Origin: Paractinoplanes tereljensis
GTDB taxonomy: Bacteria > Actinomycetota > Actinomycetes > Mycobacteriales > Micromonosporaceae
Length of the DNA stretch: 64,000 nt
Assembly: GCF_016862435.1 (NCBI RefSeq)
Contig: NZ_BOMY01000020.1
Span: forward strand, 124,001-188,000
Reading direction: 5' to 3'
Made by a program: the position numbers and the translations under genes. Under the pieces are notes generated by a model, which saw only the letters and a list, made by a program, of their open reading frames with translations, did not search any database and had not been told where the DNA came from. Shown piece after piece: positions 32,602 to 41,354 of the stretch (the first letter of the stretch is position 1; the number at the start of each line of letters is the position of its first letter).

Positions 32602-33323
32602 GCACAGTTCTGGAAGGCCGCGGCCTATCGGTGCGCTTCGGCGACCTGCAAGTTCTAGAACGCGTCGACTTCGCGGTGCAGAACGGTGCCGCGGTCGGCA
32701 TCGTCGGCCCGAACGGGGCGGGCAAGACCACCCTGCTCAACGTGCTGTCCGGGGCGATCCGGCCACAGCCCGGCACGGTCAGCTTTCAGGGGCGCGACGT
32801 CACCCGCACGCGCCCCGACCAGCGCTGCCGGATGGGCGTGGGGCGGGCCTTCCAGGTCCCACGCCCGTTCGGCGGGATGACCGTCCTGGAGAACGTGGTG
32901 GTCGCCGCTTCCTACGGCGGCGGCCTGAAGGGCGCCCGCGCTCACCGCCGGGCCGCCGACGTGCTGGACGAGTGCGGCCTGGCCGAGATCGCCAACCGCC
33001 GGGCGGAGAGTCTCGGCCTCCTGCACCGCAAGCGGCTGGAACTGGCCCGCTGCCTGGCGACCGGCCCGAAGGTGGTGCTGCTGGACGAGATCGGCGCCGG
33101 CCTGACCGACGCCGAGGCGGCCGACCTGGTAGCGGCCATCCGGCACATCCGGTCGTCCGGCACCGCCATCGTCTGGATCGAGCACATAGTCCACATCCTG
33201 GTCCAGGTAGTCGACCGCCTGGTCTGCATGGACACCGGCCGCGTAATAGCCGACGGCCCGCCGGCCGAGGTCCTGAAAGACGCCGTGGTGATCGACGCCT
33301 ACCTCGGAAAGGCGGCCACATGA
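32598..33323 (+). CDS. livG: ABC transporter ATP-binding protein, LivG type
   Basis: GTG 32598 overlaps the preceding stop by 4 bp and gives 241 residues. Walker A is GPNGAGKTTLLNVLSG; the Q loop is GRAFQVPRPF; Walker B is KVVLLDEIGAGL; the switch His is in IVWIEHIVHIL. The signature segment reads LGLLHRKRLELARCL, where LSxGxxRR is usual, so the canonical signature is divergent; this degeneracy is notable, and other members of this branch would have to be compared to judge it. It powers import with the paired ATPase and permeases downstream. The symbol reflects family position only. Confidence 0.82.
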   Translation: MSTVLEGRGLSVRFGDLQVLERVDFAVQNGAAVGIVGPNGAGKTTLLNVLSGAIRPQPGTVSFQGRDVTRTRPDQRCRMGVGRAFQVPRPFGGMTVLENVVVAASYGGGLKGARAHRRAADVLDECGLAEIANRRAESLGLLHRKRLELARCLATGPKVVLLDEIGAGLTDAEAADLVAAIRHIRSSGTAIVWIEHIVHILVQVVDRLVCMDTGRVIADGPPAEVLKDAVVIDAYLGKAAT

Positions 33324-34036
33324 CGCTGCTGCGTGCTACCGAGGTGACTGCTCGGCATGGGCTGCTGCACGCCGTACGCGGCGTCAGTTTTTCGGTCGCC
33401 GAAGGCGAAGTAGTCGCGCTGATCGGCGCCAACGGCGCCGGGAAAACCACGCTGCTGCGCACGCTGGCCGGCGCTCATCCGCTGGCCGGCGGCTCCGTCG
33501 AGTACGGCGGGGAAGACCTCGCCGGGGTTCCCGCCCACGAGCGGGTGCGCCGGGGCATCGCCCTGGTCCCCGAGGGCCGCAAGTTGTTCCCCGAGCTCAC
33601 CGTCGAGGAGAACCTGCTGGTCGCGGGCCATCGAGCACGTCCCGGGCGGTGGAATCTCGACAGCGTTCTCGACGCGTTTCCGGCGCTGCGCCCGCTGCGT
33701 AACCGGCCGGCCGCGCGGCTCTCCGGCGGGCAGCAGCAGGCCACGGCCATCGCGCGAGCGCTGATGACCAACCCGAAACTCCTGCTTATCGACGAGGTCT
33801 CGCTCGGGTTGTCGCCCAAGGCCGTCGAGGAGGTGTACGCCAACCTCGCCGTCCTGCGCGACTCGGCCGCCACGATCGTGCTGGTCGAGCAGGACCTCAA
33901 CCGGGCCCTGGCGTTTGCCGGCCGGGTGGTCTGCCTGCTCGAGGGCCGGGTCGTGCTGGACACCCCGACCGCCGGGGTGACCCGCGACGAGGTGGTCACC
34001 GCCTACTTCGGATTCACCGGGGCAGGTCCGGCATGA
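33320..34036 (+). CDS. livF: ABC transporter ATP-binding protein, LivF type
   Basis: ATG 33320 overlaps the livG-like stop (ATGA) and gives 238 residues. Walker A is GANGAGKTTLLRTLAG, the LivF-type GRKLFPELTVEENL follows, the signature is LSGGQQQATAIARAL, Walker B is KLLLIDEVSLGL, and the switch His position reads IVLVEQDLN. The Gln/Asp in place of a His there is normal for LivF proteins. It forms the ATPase heterodimer with the LivG-type protein. The 3' end overlaps the permease gene by 4 bp. Confidence 0.88.
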   Translation: MTLLRATEVTARHGLLHAVRGVSFSVAEGEVVALIGANGAGKTTLLRTLAGAHPLAGGSVEYGGEDLAGVPAHERVRRGIALVPEGRKLFPELTVEENLLVAGHRARPGRWNLDSVLDAFPALRPLRNRPAARLSGGQQQATAIARALMTNPKLLLIDEVSLGLSPKAVEEVYANLAVLRDSAATIVLVEQDLNRALAFAGRVVCLLEGRVVLDTPTAGVTRDEVVTAYFGFTGAGPA

Positions 34037-34917
34037 ACTACGCGAACGCCGTACTCCAAGGGGTTTTTCTCGGTGGTCTCTATGCGCTTTTCGCCTGCGG
34101 CCTGTCGCTGATCTTCGGGGTCATGCGGATCATCAACCTGGCGCACGGCGACCTCGCGGTGCTCGGCGCGTTCCTGGTCTGGTCGCTGACCACGCACCTG
34201 GGCGCCGGCCCGTTCGTCGCGCTCGCCGCCGCGCTGCCGGTCATGCTGATCGTCGGCTACCTGCTGCACCGCACGATCCTGGCCCGCAGCCTGCGGGGTG
34301 GGCCGCTGACCCCGCTGCTCACCACGTTCGGCCTGGCCATCGTGATCCAGAACGCACTTCTACAGGTGTACTCCCCGGATGTGCGCTCGCTCGGCGGCGC
34401 AGCCGGCGACCTGGCCACCGGAAGCTGGCACCTGACCGAACAGATCTCCATCTCTTACCTGGGAGTTCTAATACTCTCGGCCGCCGTGTTGGTGTTGGGT
34501 GGGCTGAGCGTTCTACTACGCCGCTCGGCCTTCGGCCGCGAGATGCGGGCGACGGCCCAGGACGCCGACACCGCTGCGCTGGTCGGGGTGCCGGCCCAGT
34601 CGGTATACGCGAAGGCCACCGCAATCGCGGTGGCTACGGCCACCGTGGCCGGGGTCTTCTTGGCGATGCGCTCGACGTTCGACCCGTCCAGCGGCCCGAC
34701 CCAGCTGATCTTCGCCTTCGAGGCGGTGGTGATCGGCGGCTTGGGCTCCCTGTGGGGAACGCTGTGGGGCGGCATGATCCTCGGCGTAGCCCAGACGATA
34801 GGCGCCACGATCGACCCCCAGTACTCGATCCTGGCCGGCCACCTGGTCTTCCTGATAGTCCTGGCCGGCCCCCGAGGCCGCTCGTTGTTCACCCACCGCC
34901 GAGAGGCCACCGCATGA
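34033..34917 (+). CDS. livH: ABC transporter permease, LivH type
   Basis: ATG 34033 overlaps the preceding stop, giving 294 residues. Eight or so hydrophobic segments fit the LivH fold; LYALFACGLSLIFGVMRIIN and LAHGDLAVLGAF are the usual N-terminal signature, and VVIGGLGSLWGTLWGGMILG is the coupling-helix region. The stop codon overlaps an ATG at 34914, where the next permease gene would be expected to start. Instead a repeat array begins about 60 bp further on, so the normal overlap with livM is broken. Confidence 0.9.
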   Translation: MNYANAVLQGVFLGGLYALFACGLSLIFGVMRIINLAHGDLAVLGAFLVWSLTTHLGAGPFVALAAALPVMLIVGYLLHRTILARSLRGGPLTPLLTTFGLAIVIQNALLQVYSPDVRSLGGAAGDLATGSWHLTEQISISYLGVLILSAAVLVLGGLSVLLRRSAFGREMRATAQDADTAALVGVPAQSVYAKATAIAVATATVAGVFLAMRSTFDPSSGPTQLIFAFEAVVIGGLGSLWGTLWGGMILGVAQTIGATIDPQYSILAGHLVFLIVLAGPRGRSLFTHRREATA

Positions 34918-34975
34918 CCGCCCCGAAGGCCCTCACCATCCGGCCGGCCCCTTGCACCCCACGCGCCCTGCGCGG

Positions 34976-35993
34976 CGATCTTGCGGGCTTGCTGTTCGCA
35001 GCAGACGGAAAGACCTCAAGATCGGGTGCCGGCGGGCGCGGGCCGGCGCGGGCGGCCGTGCCCGTGCGGCCCCCGCAGCGATCTTGCGGGCTTGCTGTTC
35101 GCAGCGAACGGGAAGTCCTCAAGATCGCGCAGACGGGTGCAGGCGGGCATGCCCGCGCTGCCCGCGCTCCCATCGCGGCGATCTTGCGGACTTGCTGTTC
35201 GCGCCGAACGGGAAGTCAGCACGATCGGGGGCTGGCGGGCGTGCCCGCGCGGCGATCTTGTGGGCCCGCTGTTCGCAGCGAGCGGGATGTCCTCAAGATC
35301 GCGCAGGCGGGCGTGCCCTCGCCGCCCGTGCGCCCCGCGCGGCGATCTTGCCGGCCTGCTGTTCGCGCCGAACGGGACGACCACAAGATCGAGGGCGGGT
35401 GTGCGTGGCCCGCGCGGCGATCTTGTGGGCCTGTTGTTCGCAGCGAACGGGAAGTCCTCAAGATCGGGCAGGTGGGTGCAGGCGGGCATGCCTGCGCTGC
35501 CTGCGCTGCCTGCGCTGCCTGCGCTGCCTGCGCTGCCTGCGCGCCCATCGCGGCGATCTCGTGGGCTTGCTGTTCGCGGCGAACGGGAAAGCCTCAAGAT
35601 CGGGTGCGGGCGGATGCGGGCGGGAGCGGACAGGCGTGCCAGCGCGGCTCGCGCCGCCCTCGCGGCGATCTTGCGGGCTTGCTGTTCGTAGCGAACGGGA
35701 ATACCTCAAGATCGGGTGCGGGCGGGCGTGAGCGGGCGTGCCCTCGCGGCCCGCGCTTTGATCTTGCGGACTTGCTGTTCGCTGCGAACCGGAAGTCTGC
35801 AAGATCGGGCGGGCGTGCCCTCGCGGTCCGTGCCGACCTCGCGGTCCGTGCGGTCCGTGCCGCCCTCGCGCCCCGCGCGGCCCTCGCGGCCCTCGCGCCC
35901 CGCGCGCCCCGCGCGGCCCTCGCGGCCCCGCGCGGCCCTCGCGGCGATCTTGCGGGCTTGCTGTTCGCAGCGGACGGGAAGGCCTCATGATCG
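34976..35993. repeat. Array A: ten 49-bp palindromic repeats inside the ABC importer operon
   Basis: Ten copies, each exactly 49 bp, start at 34976, 35079, 35179, 35253, 35343, 35418, 35554, 35666, 35759 and 35945. Ends are CGATCTTG and CAAGATCG, which are complementary; the centre is GTTCG-n3-CGAAC in most copies. Spacers vary from 25 to 137 bp and are low-complexity G/C sequence (for example GCCTGCGCT repeated near 35490-35540 and CCTCGCGG near 35870-35940). The array fills the 34918-36068 gap between livH and livM. Reading frames are open through it on both strands, including one from ATG 34914 to 35990, but they encode only the repeat. Confidence 0.95.
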
Positions 35994-36068
35994 GGCGCGG
36001 GCGGGCGGGTGCGGGCGGGTGCGGGTGCGGGCTGTGGCCGCAGGCGTGGGCGGGGGCGGGGGTTGGGT

Positions 36069-37061
36069 GTGAGTGAGCGGTGGGCCGTTAGTCGGTCGGG
36101 GACGCCTACTCGGATATCCGCGTCCGTGCTGGTCGCCGTTGGGGTGGGGATGTTCGGGGTGCCGTTTGCTTTTCGGACTGATGTAGTGCAGCAGCTCACC
36201 ACCCTCTGCACTTTGCTGATCATGGCGGTTATGTGGAACGTGCTCGCTGGATATGGCGGGCTTGTTTCGGTCGGGCAGCAGGCGTTTATTGGGTTTGGGG
36301 CTTACGCCACGATTTTTCTTGCGCAGCGTGGGGTGGCTGCCTATCTTGCGGTCGTGGTTGCTTCGGTGGCGTCGGGTCTGCTTGCCGTGGTGCTTGCGCC
36401 TCTGCTGCTGCGGCTTCGCGGTGGGCAATTTGCGGTCGGCACCTGGGTTGTCGCTGAGGCGCTTGCGCTGCTGGTCGCGCTGGACGAGTCGCTCGGCGGC
36501 GGGACCGGTGTGTCGCTACGCGGGCTCAATGCGATCGCGCCGGACTGGCGTAGCGCGTACACCTATTGGTTGACTCTGGGGTTTGCTCTGCTTTTGCTTT
36601 TTCTGGTCTTTTTGCTGCTTCGTCGGCGTAGCGGTGCTGCCATTCAAGCGATTCGGGACGATGAGGAGGCGGCGGCTTCCCTCGGCGTACGCATCATGCC
36701 TTTGAAATTCATGTTGTTTGTTCTTGCTGGGTTTGGGTGTGGGGCGGCGGGGGCGCTCACCCTGGCCAATACGCTGTTTGTTCAGCCGTCGTCGATCTTC
36801 GGGGTGCAATGGTCGGCCTACATGCTGTTCATGGTGCTGGTCGGGGGGATCGGCACATATGAGGGGCCTATTCTCGGGGCGGTTCTATTCTTCCTTTTGC
36901 AGGACTGGTTCGCGCAGTTCGGGGCCTGGTATCTGATCGGGCTGGGGGTGGTGGCGATTCTGTTCGCGCTGTTCCTGCCGCGCGGGCTGTGGAGCCTGGC
37001 GGGAGACCGGCTGCCGTTCCGATTGTTGCCGGTCGGATACACGCTGCGGCCGGGCCGTTAG
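36069..37061 (+). CDS. livM: ABC transporter permease, LivM type
   Basis: From GTG 36069 the protein has 330 residues; the start is uncertain and has only a G-rich region before it. Membrane segments begin at VLVAVGVGMFGVPFAF. Family signatures follow: VMWNVLAGYGGLVSVGQQAF and GFGAY, LGVRIMPLKFMLFVLAGFGCG, and VLVGGIGTYEGPILGA. T-ending codons (ttt, ctt, gct, ggt) are much commoner than in its neighbours. An ATG overlapping the livH stop (34914) is probably the ancestral start, now cut off from the body of the gene by the repeat array. Together with LivH-type permease it would form the channel. Confidence 0.82.
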   Translation: MSERWAVSRSGTPTRISASVLVAVGVGMFGVPFAFRTDVVQQLTTLCTLLIMAVMWNVLAGYGGLVSVGQQAFIGFGAYATIFLAQRGVAAYLAVVVASVASGLLAVVLAPLLLRLRGGQFAVGTWVVAEALALLVALDESLGGGTGVSLRGLNAIAPDWRSAYTYWLTLGFALLLLFLVFLLLRRRSGAAIQAIRDDEEAAASLGVRIMPLKFMLFVLAGFGCGAAGALTLANTLFVQPSSIFGVQWSAYMLFMVLVGGIGTYEGPILGAVLFFLLQDWFAQFGAWYLIGLGVVAILFALFLPRGLWSLAGDRLPFRLLPVGYTLRPGR

Positions 37062-37070
37062 CATCGCGTC

Positions 37071-38525
37071 ATGATCTCGGTGCGGCACCACATCGGCGGC
37101 CGGGAGGTCGCGTCGGTCAGTGGGCGCAGCCACCCGGATCTTGATCCGTGGAGTCGCGCGGTGCTCGCCGAGGTCGCTTCGGGGGACGGGGAGGACGCGC
37201 GGCTGGCGATCGAGGCGGCGCACGCCGCGTTCCCGGCCTGGTCGGCCCTCGCCCCGACCGAGCGGCAGTTGATCTTTATTCGGGCCGCCGACGCGCTGGG
37301 CCGGCGGCGGGAATCGGTGATCGACCTGCTCGCGGCCGAGACCGGGTGCGGGGCGCATTTCGCCGGCATCCAGTTCGACTTCAGCCTGTCGCTGCTGCGG
37401 CAGGCCGCGGGGCTTACCCACCAGCCGACCGGGCAGATCCTGCCGACCGACCTGCCCGGGTCGCGGGCCCTCGCGGTGCGGCGGCCGGTCGGCGTGGTCG
37501 CGGCGATCGCGCCGTGGAACGCGGCGCTCAGCCTGGCCGGACGGGCGATCGTCGGGCCGCTCGCGCTCGGCAACACCGTGGTGCTCAAACCCAGCGAGGA
37601 GTCGCCGATCACCGGGGGCACGCTGTGGGCCGAGGTGTTCGCCGAGGCCGGACTGCCGGCGGGAGCGGTCAACGTCGTCACTCACGCGCCGGGGGACGCC
37701 GGGATGATCGCCGAGGAGCTCGTCACCCATCCGCTGGTGCGACGGATCAGCTTCACCGGATCCACCGTCACCGGGCGGCGGCTGGCCGAGCTGGCCGCCC
37801 GGCACCTCAAGCGGCCGGTCTTGCAGCTCAGCGGGCACAACCCGCTTGTCGTGCTGGCCGACGCCGACCTGACCCTTGCCGTCGACGCGGCGACCTACGG
37901 CGCGTTCGTGCACCAGGGTGAGATCTGCATGTGCGTGCGCCGAATCATCGTGGACGAGTCGGTGGCGGCTGAGTTCACCTCGCGATTCATCGCTCGCGTG
38001 GAAAAATTGCCGGTCGGTGACCCGCGCGACCCGACGACCGTGGTCGGGCCGCTGATCAACGAGTGGGCGCTGAGCCTTGTCGAACGGCGGGTCGCCGAGG
38101 CCGTGTCGCTGGGGGCGCGGGTGCTCACCGGGGGTACGGCGGTGCCGCCCTGCTATCCGCCGACCGTGCTCACCAACGTGCCGGCCGAGGCGGAGATCGC
38201 GTTCGAGGAGACCTTCGGGCCGGTTGCGCTGCTGGAAACCGCCGCCGGGCCGGAGGACGCCTTACGGCGGGCCAACGCATCACGGTACGGGCTGACCGCC
38301 GCCATCATCTCGGCCGACACCTACCGTGCCCTTGACCTGGCCCGGCGCCTGGAGGTCGGCATCGTGCACATCAACGACCAGACCGTGCACGACGAGCCGC
38401 AGATGCCGTTCGGCGGGCTCAAGGACTCCGGCTGGGGGCGGTTCGGGCTGCAATTCGCGGACGAGGACTTCACCGAACTTCAGTGGATCACGATGCGGGA
38501 CTCCGGCCGTACGTTCCCGTTCTGA
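37071..38525 (+). CDS. Aldehyde-dehydrogenase-family protein with Glu-to-Gln change
   Basis: ATG 37071 gives 484 residues, starting 10 bp after livM. The fold motifs are present: VGVVAAIAPWNAALSLAGR, ISFTGSTVTGRRLAE, and HQGEICMCVRRI with the catalytic Cys. The general-base segment, normally LELGG, reads VLQLSGHNPLVVL; the codon is CAG, so Glu is Gln. The C-terminal HINDQTVHDEPQMPFGG matches aromatic-aldehyde dehydrogenases such as the one at 28898. Without the Glu the enzyme may be slow, may act only as a reductase or acyl-transfer enzyme, or may be decaying. Position implies that it acts on the imported compound. Confidence 0.83.
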   Translation: MISVRHHIGGREVASVSGRSHPDLDPWSRAVLAEVASGDGEDARLAIEAAHAAFPAWSALAPTERQLIFIRAADALGRRRESVIDLLAAETGCGAHFAGIQFDFSLSLLRQAAGLTHQPTGQILPTDLPGSRALAVRRPVGVVAAIAPWNAALSLAGRAIVGPLALGNTVVLKPSEESPITGGTLWAEVFAEAGLPAGAVNVVTHAPGDAGMIAEELVTHPLVRRISFTGSTVTGRRLAELAARHLKRPVLQLSGHNPLVVLADADLTLAVDAATYGAFVHQGEICMCVRRIIVDESVAAEFTSRFIARVEKLPVGDPRDPTTVVGPLINEWALSLVERRVAEAVSLGARVLTGGTAVPPCYPPTVLTNVPAEAEIAFEETFGPVALLETAAGPEDALRRANASRYGLTAAIISADTYRALDLARRLEVGIVHINDQTVHDEPQMPFGGLKDSGWGRFGLQFADEDFTELQWITMRDSGRTFPF

Positions 38526-38575
38526 TCTTGATGTTCTGATCTTGGGGTCTTGAACCGCTGGGCCATTCGGCTCGT

Positions 38576-40288
38576 ATGTCCGAGAGAGGGCGGCACCCCA
38601 CGCTGCCCCCGACCGAAGGACAGCAGATCTTGCCGCGCATCAGCTGGCGCCCCCTTCTGGGGGGCACGCTCACCGCCGCCGCCGCCGTCCTCGTCTATCT
38701 GGCCCTGATCGTTCCGGACGCTCTCGGCCGTACCAAGGCCGGTACGCCCATCGAGGGCGCGTTCTTCCGGGTTCCGATCGAGGTGATCATCGGCGGGGCG
38801 GTCCTGCTTGCCCTCTCGCCGCGCTGGCGCCGGCCGGTCGCCGTGCTGTTCGGGCTCGGGCTGGGCGTGGTCGCCGTCCTCAAGGTGTTCAACTTCGGCT
38901 TCCGGCAGACGCTCGGCCGGCGCTTCGACATCGTGCTGGACCCGCCGCTGCTGCGCGACGGCTACAACTCGCTGGTCGAGAGCGACGGCAAGCTGTACGC
39001 GAACCTCGCCGCCGTTGGAGCCGTGCTGCTCGCCGTGGCCATGCTGGCGGTCTGCACCCTGGCCGTGCTGCGGCTCACCACCGTCACCGCCCGCTACGCC
39101 AACCCGGCCCGCCGCACCCTGGTCGGCCTCACCGCGGTCTGGCTCGCCCTGGCGCTGAGCGGCATCACCTGGTTCCCGAACTCGCCGGTCGCCTCGGACA
39201 CCGCCGCCGACCTGATCAAGAACACCGTCAAGTCGGTCCCGGTGGCGCTGCGCGACAAGCGCGACTTCGCCGCCCAGACCGAGCAGGATCCGTTCTTCGG
39301 CGTGCCGGCGGCCGACCTGGTCAGCGGCCTGGCCGGGAAGAACGTGGTGATCGGGGTGGTGGAGAGCTACGGGCGCAGCGCGCTGACCAACCCGGCGATG
39401 ACCGCGATCGTCAACCCGGTGCTGGAAGCCGACCAGAAGAAGCTCGACGCGGCCGGGTTCGCCGCCAAGACCGGCTGGCTGACCTCGTCGACGTTCGGCG
39501 GCGGCAGCTGGCTGGCGCACGCGACCTTCCAGTCCGGGCTGTGGATCGACAACCAGCAGCGCTACCGGCAACTGGCCGCCAGCGAACGGCTCACCCTGAC
39601 CAGCACCTTCCACGACGCCGGCTGGCAGACCACCGGCATCGAACCCGGCAACACGGTGGCCTGGCCGGAGGCGTCCTACTACGGGTACGACACGGTCTAC
39701 GACTCCCGGAACATGGGCTACAAGGGCACCCGCTACGGCTGGTCCCGGATGCCCGACCAGTTCACCCTCGACGTCTTCCAGAAGAAGGTGTACGGGCCGC
39801 GCACCAAGCCGGTGATGGCCGAGATCACCATGACCTCCAGCCACGAGCCGTGGACCGCGATCCCCGACATGGTCGACTGGGACTCGCTCGGCGACGGTTC
39901 GCAGTTCCAGGCCACCCCGATGGACCGCCACGAACTGTGGGACTCGGCACCGAACACCCGGATCCAGTACGCCAAGTCGATCGGTTACTCGGTGGACAGC
40001 CTGATCTCGTGGGCGACCAAGTACGGCGGCAAGGACCTGGTCCTGGTCATGTTCGGCGACCACCAGCCGATTCCGCTGGTCAGCGGCGGCACCAACGCGA
40101 GCCACGACGTGCCGATCACGGTCATCGCGCACGACAAGGCGGTGCTGGACAAGATCTCCGACTGGAACTGGGCCGACGGCCTCAAGCCCGCCGCCGACAC
40201 CCCGATCTGGAAGATGGACCAGTTCCGGGACCGCTTCTTCACCGCGTTCCGCAGCCAGGGCGGGGTGGCGCTGCCCGCCCACCGCTGA
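38576..40288 (+). CDS. Membrane-bound sulfatase/phosphotransferase-like protein
   Basis: ATG 38576 gives 570 residues. Four membrane segments occupy about residues 25-180 (for example TAAAAVLVYLALIVP and LLAVAMLAVCTLAVL). The remaining part is an extracytoplasmic alkaline-phosphatase-superfamily domain: VVIGVVESYGRSAL with a metal Glu, a Ser/Thr-rich TGWLTSSTFGGGSWLAH, ITMTSSHEPW, and LVLVMFGDHQP with the late metal Asp-His pair. The layout resembles LtaS/OpgB-type phosphoglycerol transferases. It probably modifies an envelope polymer. No obvious partner is adjacent. Confidence 0.8.
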   Translation: MSERGRHPTLPPTEGQQILPRISWRPLLGGTLTAAAAVLVYLALIVPDALGRTKAGTPIEGAFFRVPIEVIIGGAVLLALSPRWRRPVAVLFGLGLGVVAVLKVFNFGFRQTLGRRFDIVLDPPLLRDGYNSLVESDGKLYANLAAVGAVLLAVAMLAVCTLAVLRLTTVTARYANPARRTLVGLTAVWLALALSGITWFPNSPVASDTAADLIKNTVKSVPVALRDKRDFAAQTEQDPFFGVPAADLVSGLAGKNVVIGVVESYGRSALTNPAMTAIVNPVLEADQKKLDAAGFAAKTGWLTSSTFGGGSWLAHATFQSGLWIDNQQRYRQLAASERLTLTSTFHDAGWQTTGIEPGNTVAWPEASYYGYDTVYDSRNMGYKGTRYGWSRMPDQFTLDVFQKKVYGPRTKPVMAEITMTSSHEPWTAIPDMVDWDSLGDGSQFQATPMDRHELWDSAPNTRIQYAKSIGYSVDSLISWATKYGGKDLVLVMFGDHQPIPLVSGGTNASHDVPITVIAHDKAVLDKISDWNWADGLKPAADTPIWKMDQFRDRFFTAFRSQGGVALPAHR

Positions 40289-40327
40289 TCGCTGTCACGT
40301 TTTCACCGGCCGGCCCGTCCTGCCGGT

Positions 40328-40783
40328 ATGAAACACGCAACCGCGATCCGGGTCGGCCTGTTCACCCTGGCCGGCCTGCAGACCATGGTCTCGGTCTGGC
40401 AGTACTTCTTCCCCCGCTCGTTCTACGACGACTTCCCGACCGTGTCCCTCGATCCGCCGTACAACGAGCACCTGCTCACCGACGTCGGCGGCCTCGGCCT
40501 GGCCCTGACCGCCATGCTGTACTTCGCCGCCGTGGTCCTCGACCGCAAGGTCGTGCTGTCCGCCGTCCTCGGCTACACGATCTACGCGGCCAGCCACTTC
40601 GCCTTCCACGTGCGGCACTTCGAGCACTTCTCGCTGCGCGACGCGCTCGGCGTCGGCACCGGGCTAGGGCTCGAGGTGGTGTTGGCTCTTGCACTGCTGG
40701 CCGGGACTTTGGTCCCGCCACGTCGGGAAGTTCAGCCCGGGTCCGCACAGCCTGCCGAGAGGAGTCTCAAAGGCGAGAGATAA
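40328..40783 (+). CDS. Small four-helix membrane protein
   Basis: ATG 40328 gives 151 residues with hydrophobic segments near 8-25, 50-70, 74-92 and 108-126. HFAFHVRHFEHF, rich in His, lies between the last helices. I do not recognise a named family. The last 27 residues (from about PPRREVQPG) are encoded by the DosR-like box and the upstream region of the DoxX-like copy 2, so the present C-terminus is probably a by-product of that duplicated unit landing at its 3' end. Confidence 0.7.
   Translation: MKHATAIRVGLFTLAGLQTMVSVWQYFFPRSFYDDFPTVSLDPPYNEHLLTDVGGLGLALTAMLYFAAVVLDRKVVLSAVLGYTIYAASHFAFHVRHFEHFSLRDALGVGTGLGLEVVLALALLAGTLVPPRREVQPGSAQPAERSLKGER
40703..40716 (+). promoter_or_regulatory. 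DosR/DevR-like box upstream of DoxX-like copy 2
   Basis: GGGACTTTGGTCCC is identical to the box at 28880-28893 and sits 86 bp before the ATG of copy 2, against 86 bp in copy 1. It lies inside the reading frame of the preceding small membrane protein. Adjacent bases up to the ATG, including GAGAGATAAAGAGACC and GGAGG, are shared with copy 1. Confidence 0.7.
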
Positions 40784-40802
40784 AGAGACCCCGGAGGCAA
40801 CG

Positions 40803-41351
40803 ATGACCACCACCGCACACCGCCTTGAGACTGTTGAAGCTCCGGGCGCCATCCTCACCAAGCCCGCCGCTCGCACGCTCGCCGTCCTGCGGGTCGCCAC
40901 CGGCTTCGTCTTCCTCTGGGCCTTCCTCGACAAGACCTTCGGCTTCGGGTTCAGCACCCCCTCGGCCAAAGCCTGGATCAACGGCGGGTCCCCGACCAAG
41001 GGCTTCCTCGCCAGCGTCGAAGTCGGACCCTTCCAAAGCTTCTTCCACAACATCGCCGGCGCCGGCTGGGCGAACTGGCTGTTCATGCTCGGCATGCTCG
41101 GCGTCGGCCTCGCCCTCATCCTCGGTATCGGCCTGCGGGTCGCCGCGGGCGCCGGCACCGCGATCATGGCGATGATGTGGCTGGCCGAGTGGCCCCTCGC
41201 GAGCGGCAGCTCGAACCCGATCGTTGACTACCACGTCGTCTACGCGCTGGCCGCCATCGTCTTCGCCCTCACCTACGCCGGACAGACCTGGGGCCTCGGC
41301 AAAATCTGGGCCAAGCTCCCCATCGTGCAGAAGAACCGCTGGCTCATCTGA
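40803..41351 (+). CDS. DoxX-like membrane protein, copy 2
   Basis: ATG 40803 behind GGAGG gives 182 residues, identical in protein sequence to copy 1 at 28245-28793. At DNA level about 19 codons differ and all changes are silent. Only one change lies in the first 250 bp, and the rest are in the second half; a Ser codon even switches between TCG and AGC. The unit from the DosR-like box to the terminator is shared between the two loci. The likely setting is the cell membrane under low oxygen or redox stress, inferred from the box. Confidence 0.85.
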   Translation: MTTTAHRLETVEAPGAILTKPAARTLAVLRVATGFVFLWAFLDKTFGFGFSTPSAKAWINGGSPTKGFLASVEVGPFQSFFHNIAGAGWANWLFMLGMLGVGLALILGIGLRVAAGAGTAIMAMMWLAEWPLASGSSNPIVDYHVVYALAAIVFALTYAGQTWGLGKIWAKLPIVQKNRWLI

Positions 41352-41354
41352 GAA

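Noticed and set aside
34914..35990. Long open frame from the ATG overlapping the livH stop through array A
   Set aside because: The frame is open only because GC-rich repeats lack stop codons; the other frames and the other strand are open as well, and the product would be a repeat peptide with no domain.
34976..35993. Array A as a CRISPR array
   Set aside because: Repeats are constant in length but spacers range from 25 to 137 bp and are low-complexity G/C sequence related to each other; no cas genes are near. The hairpin-like 49-bp unit fits a dispersed palindromic element better.
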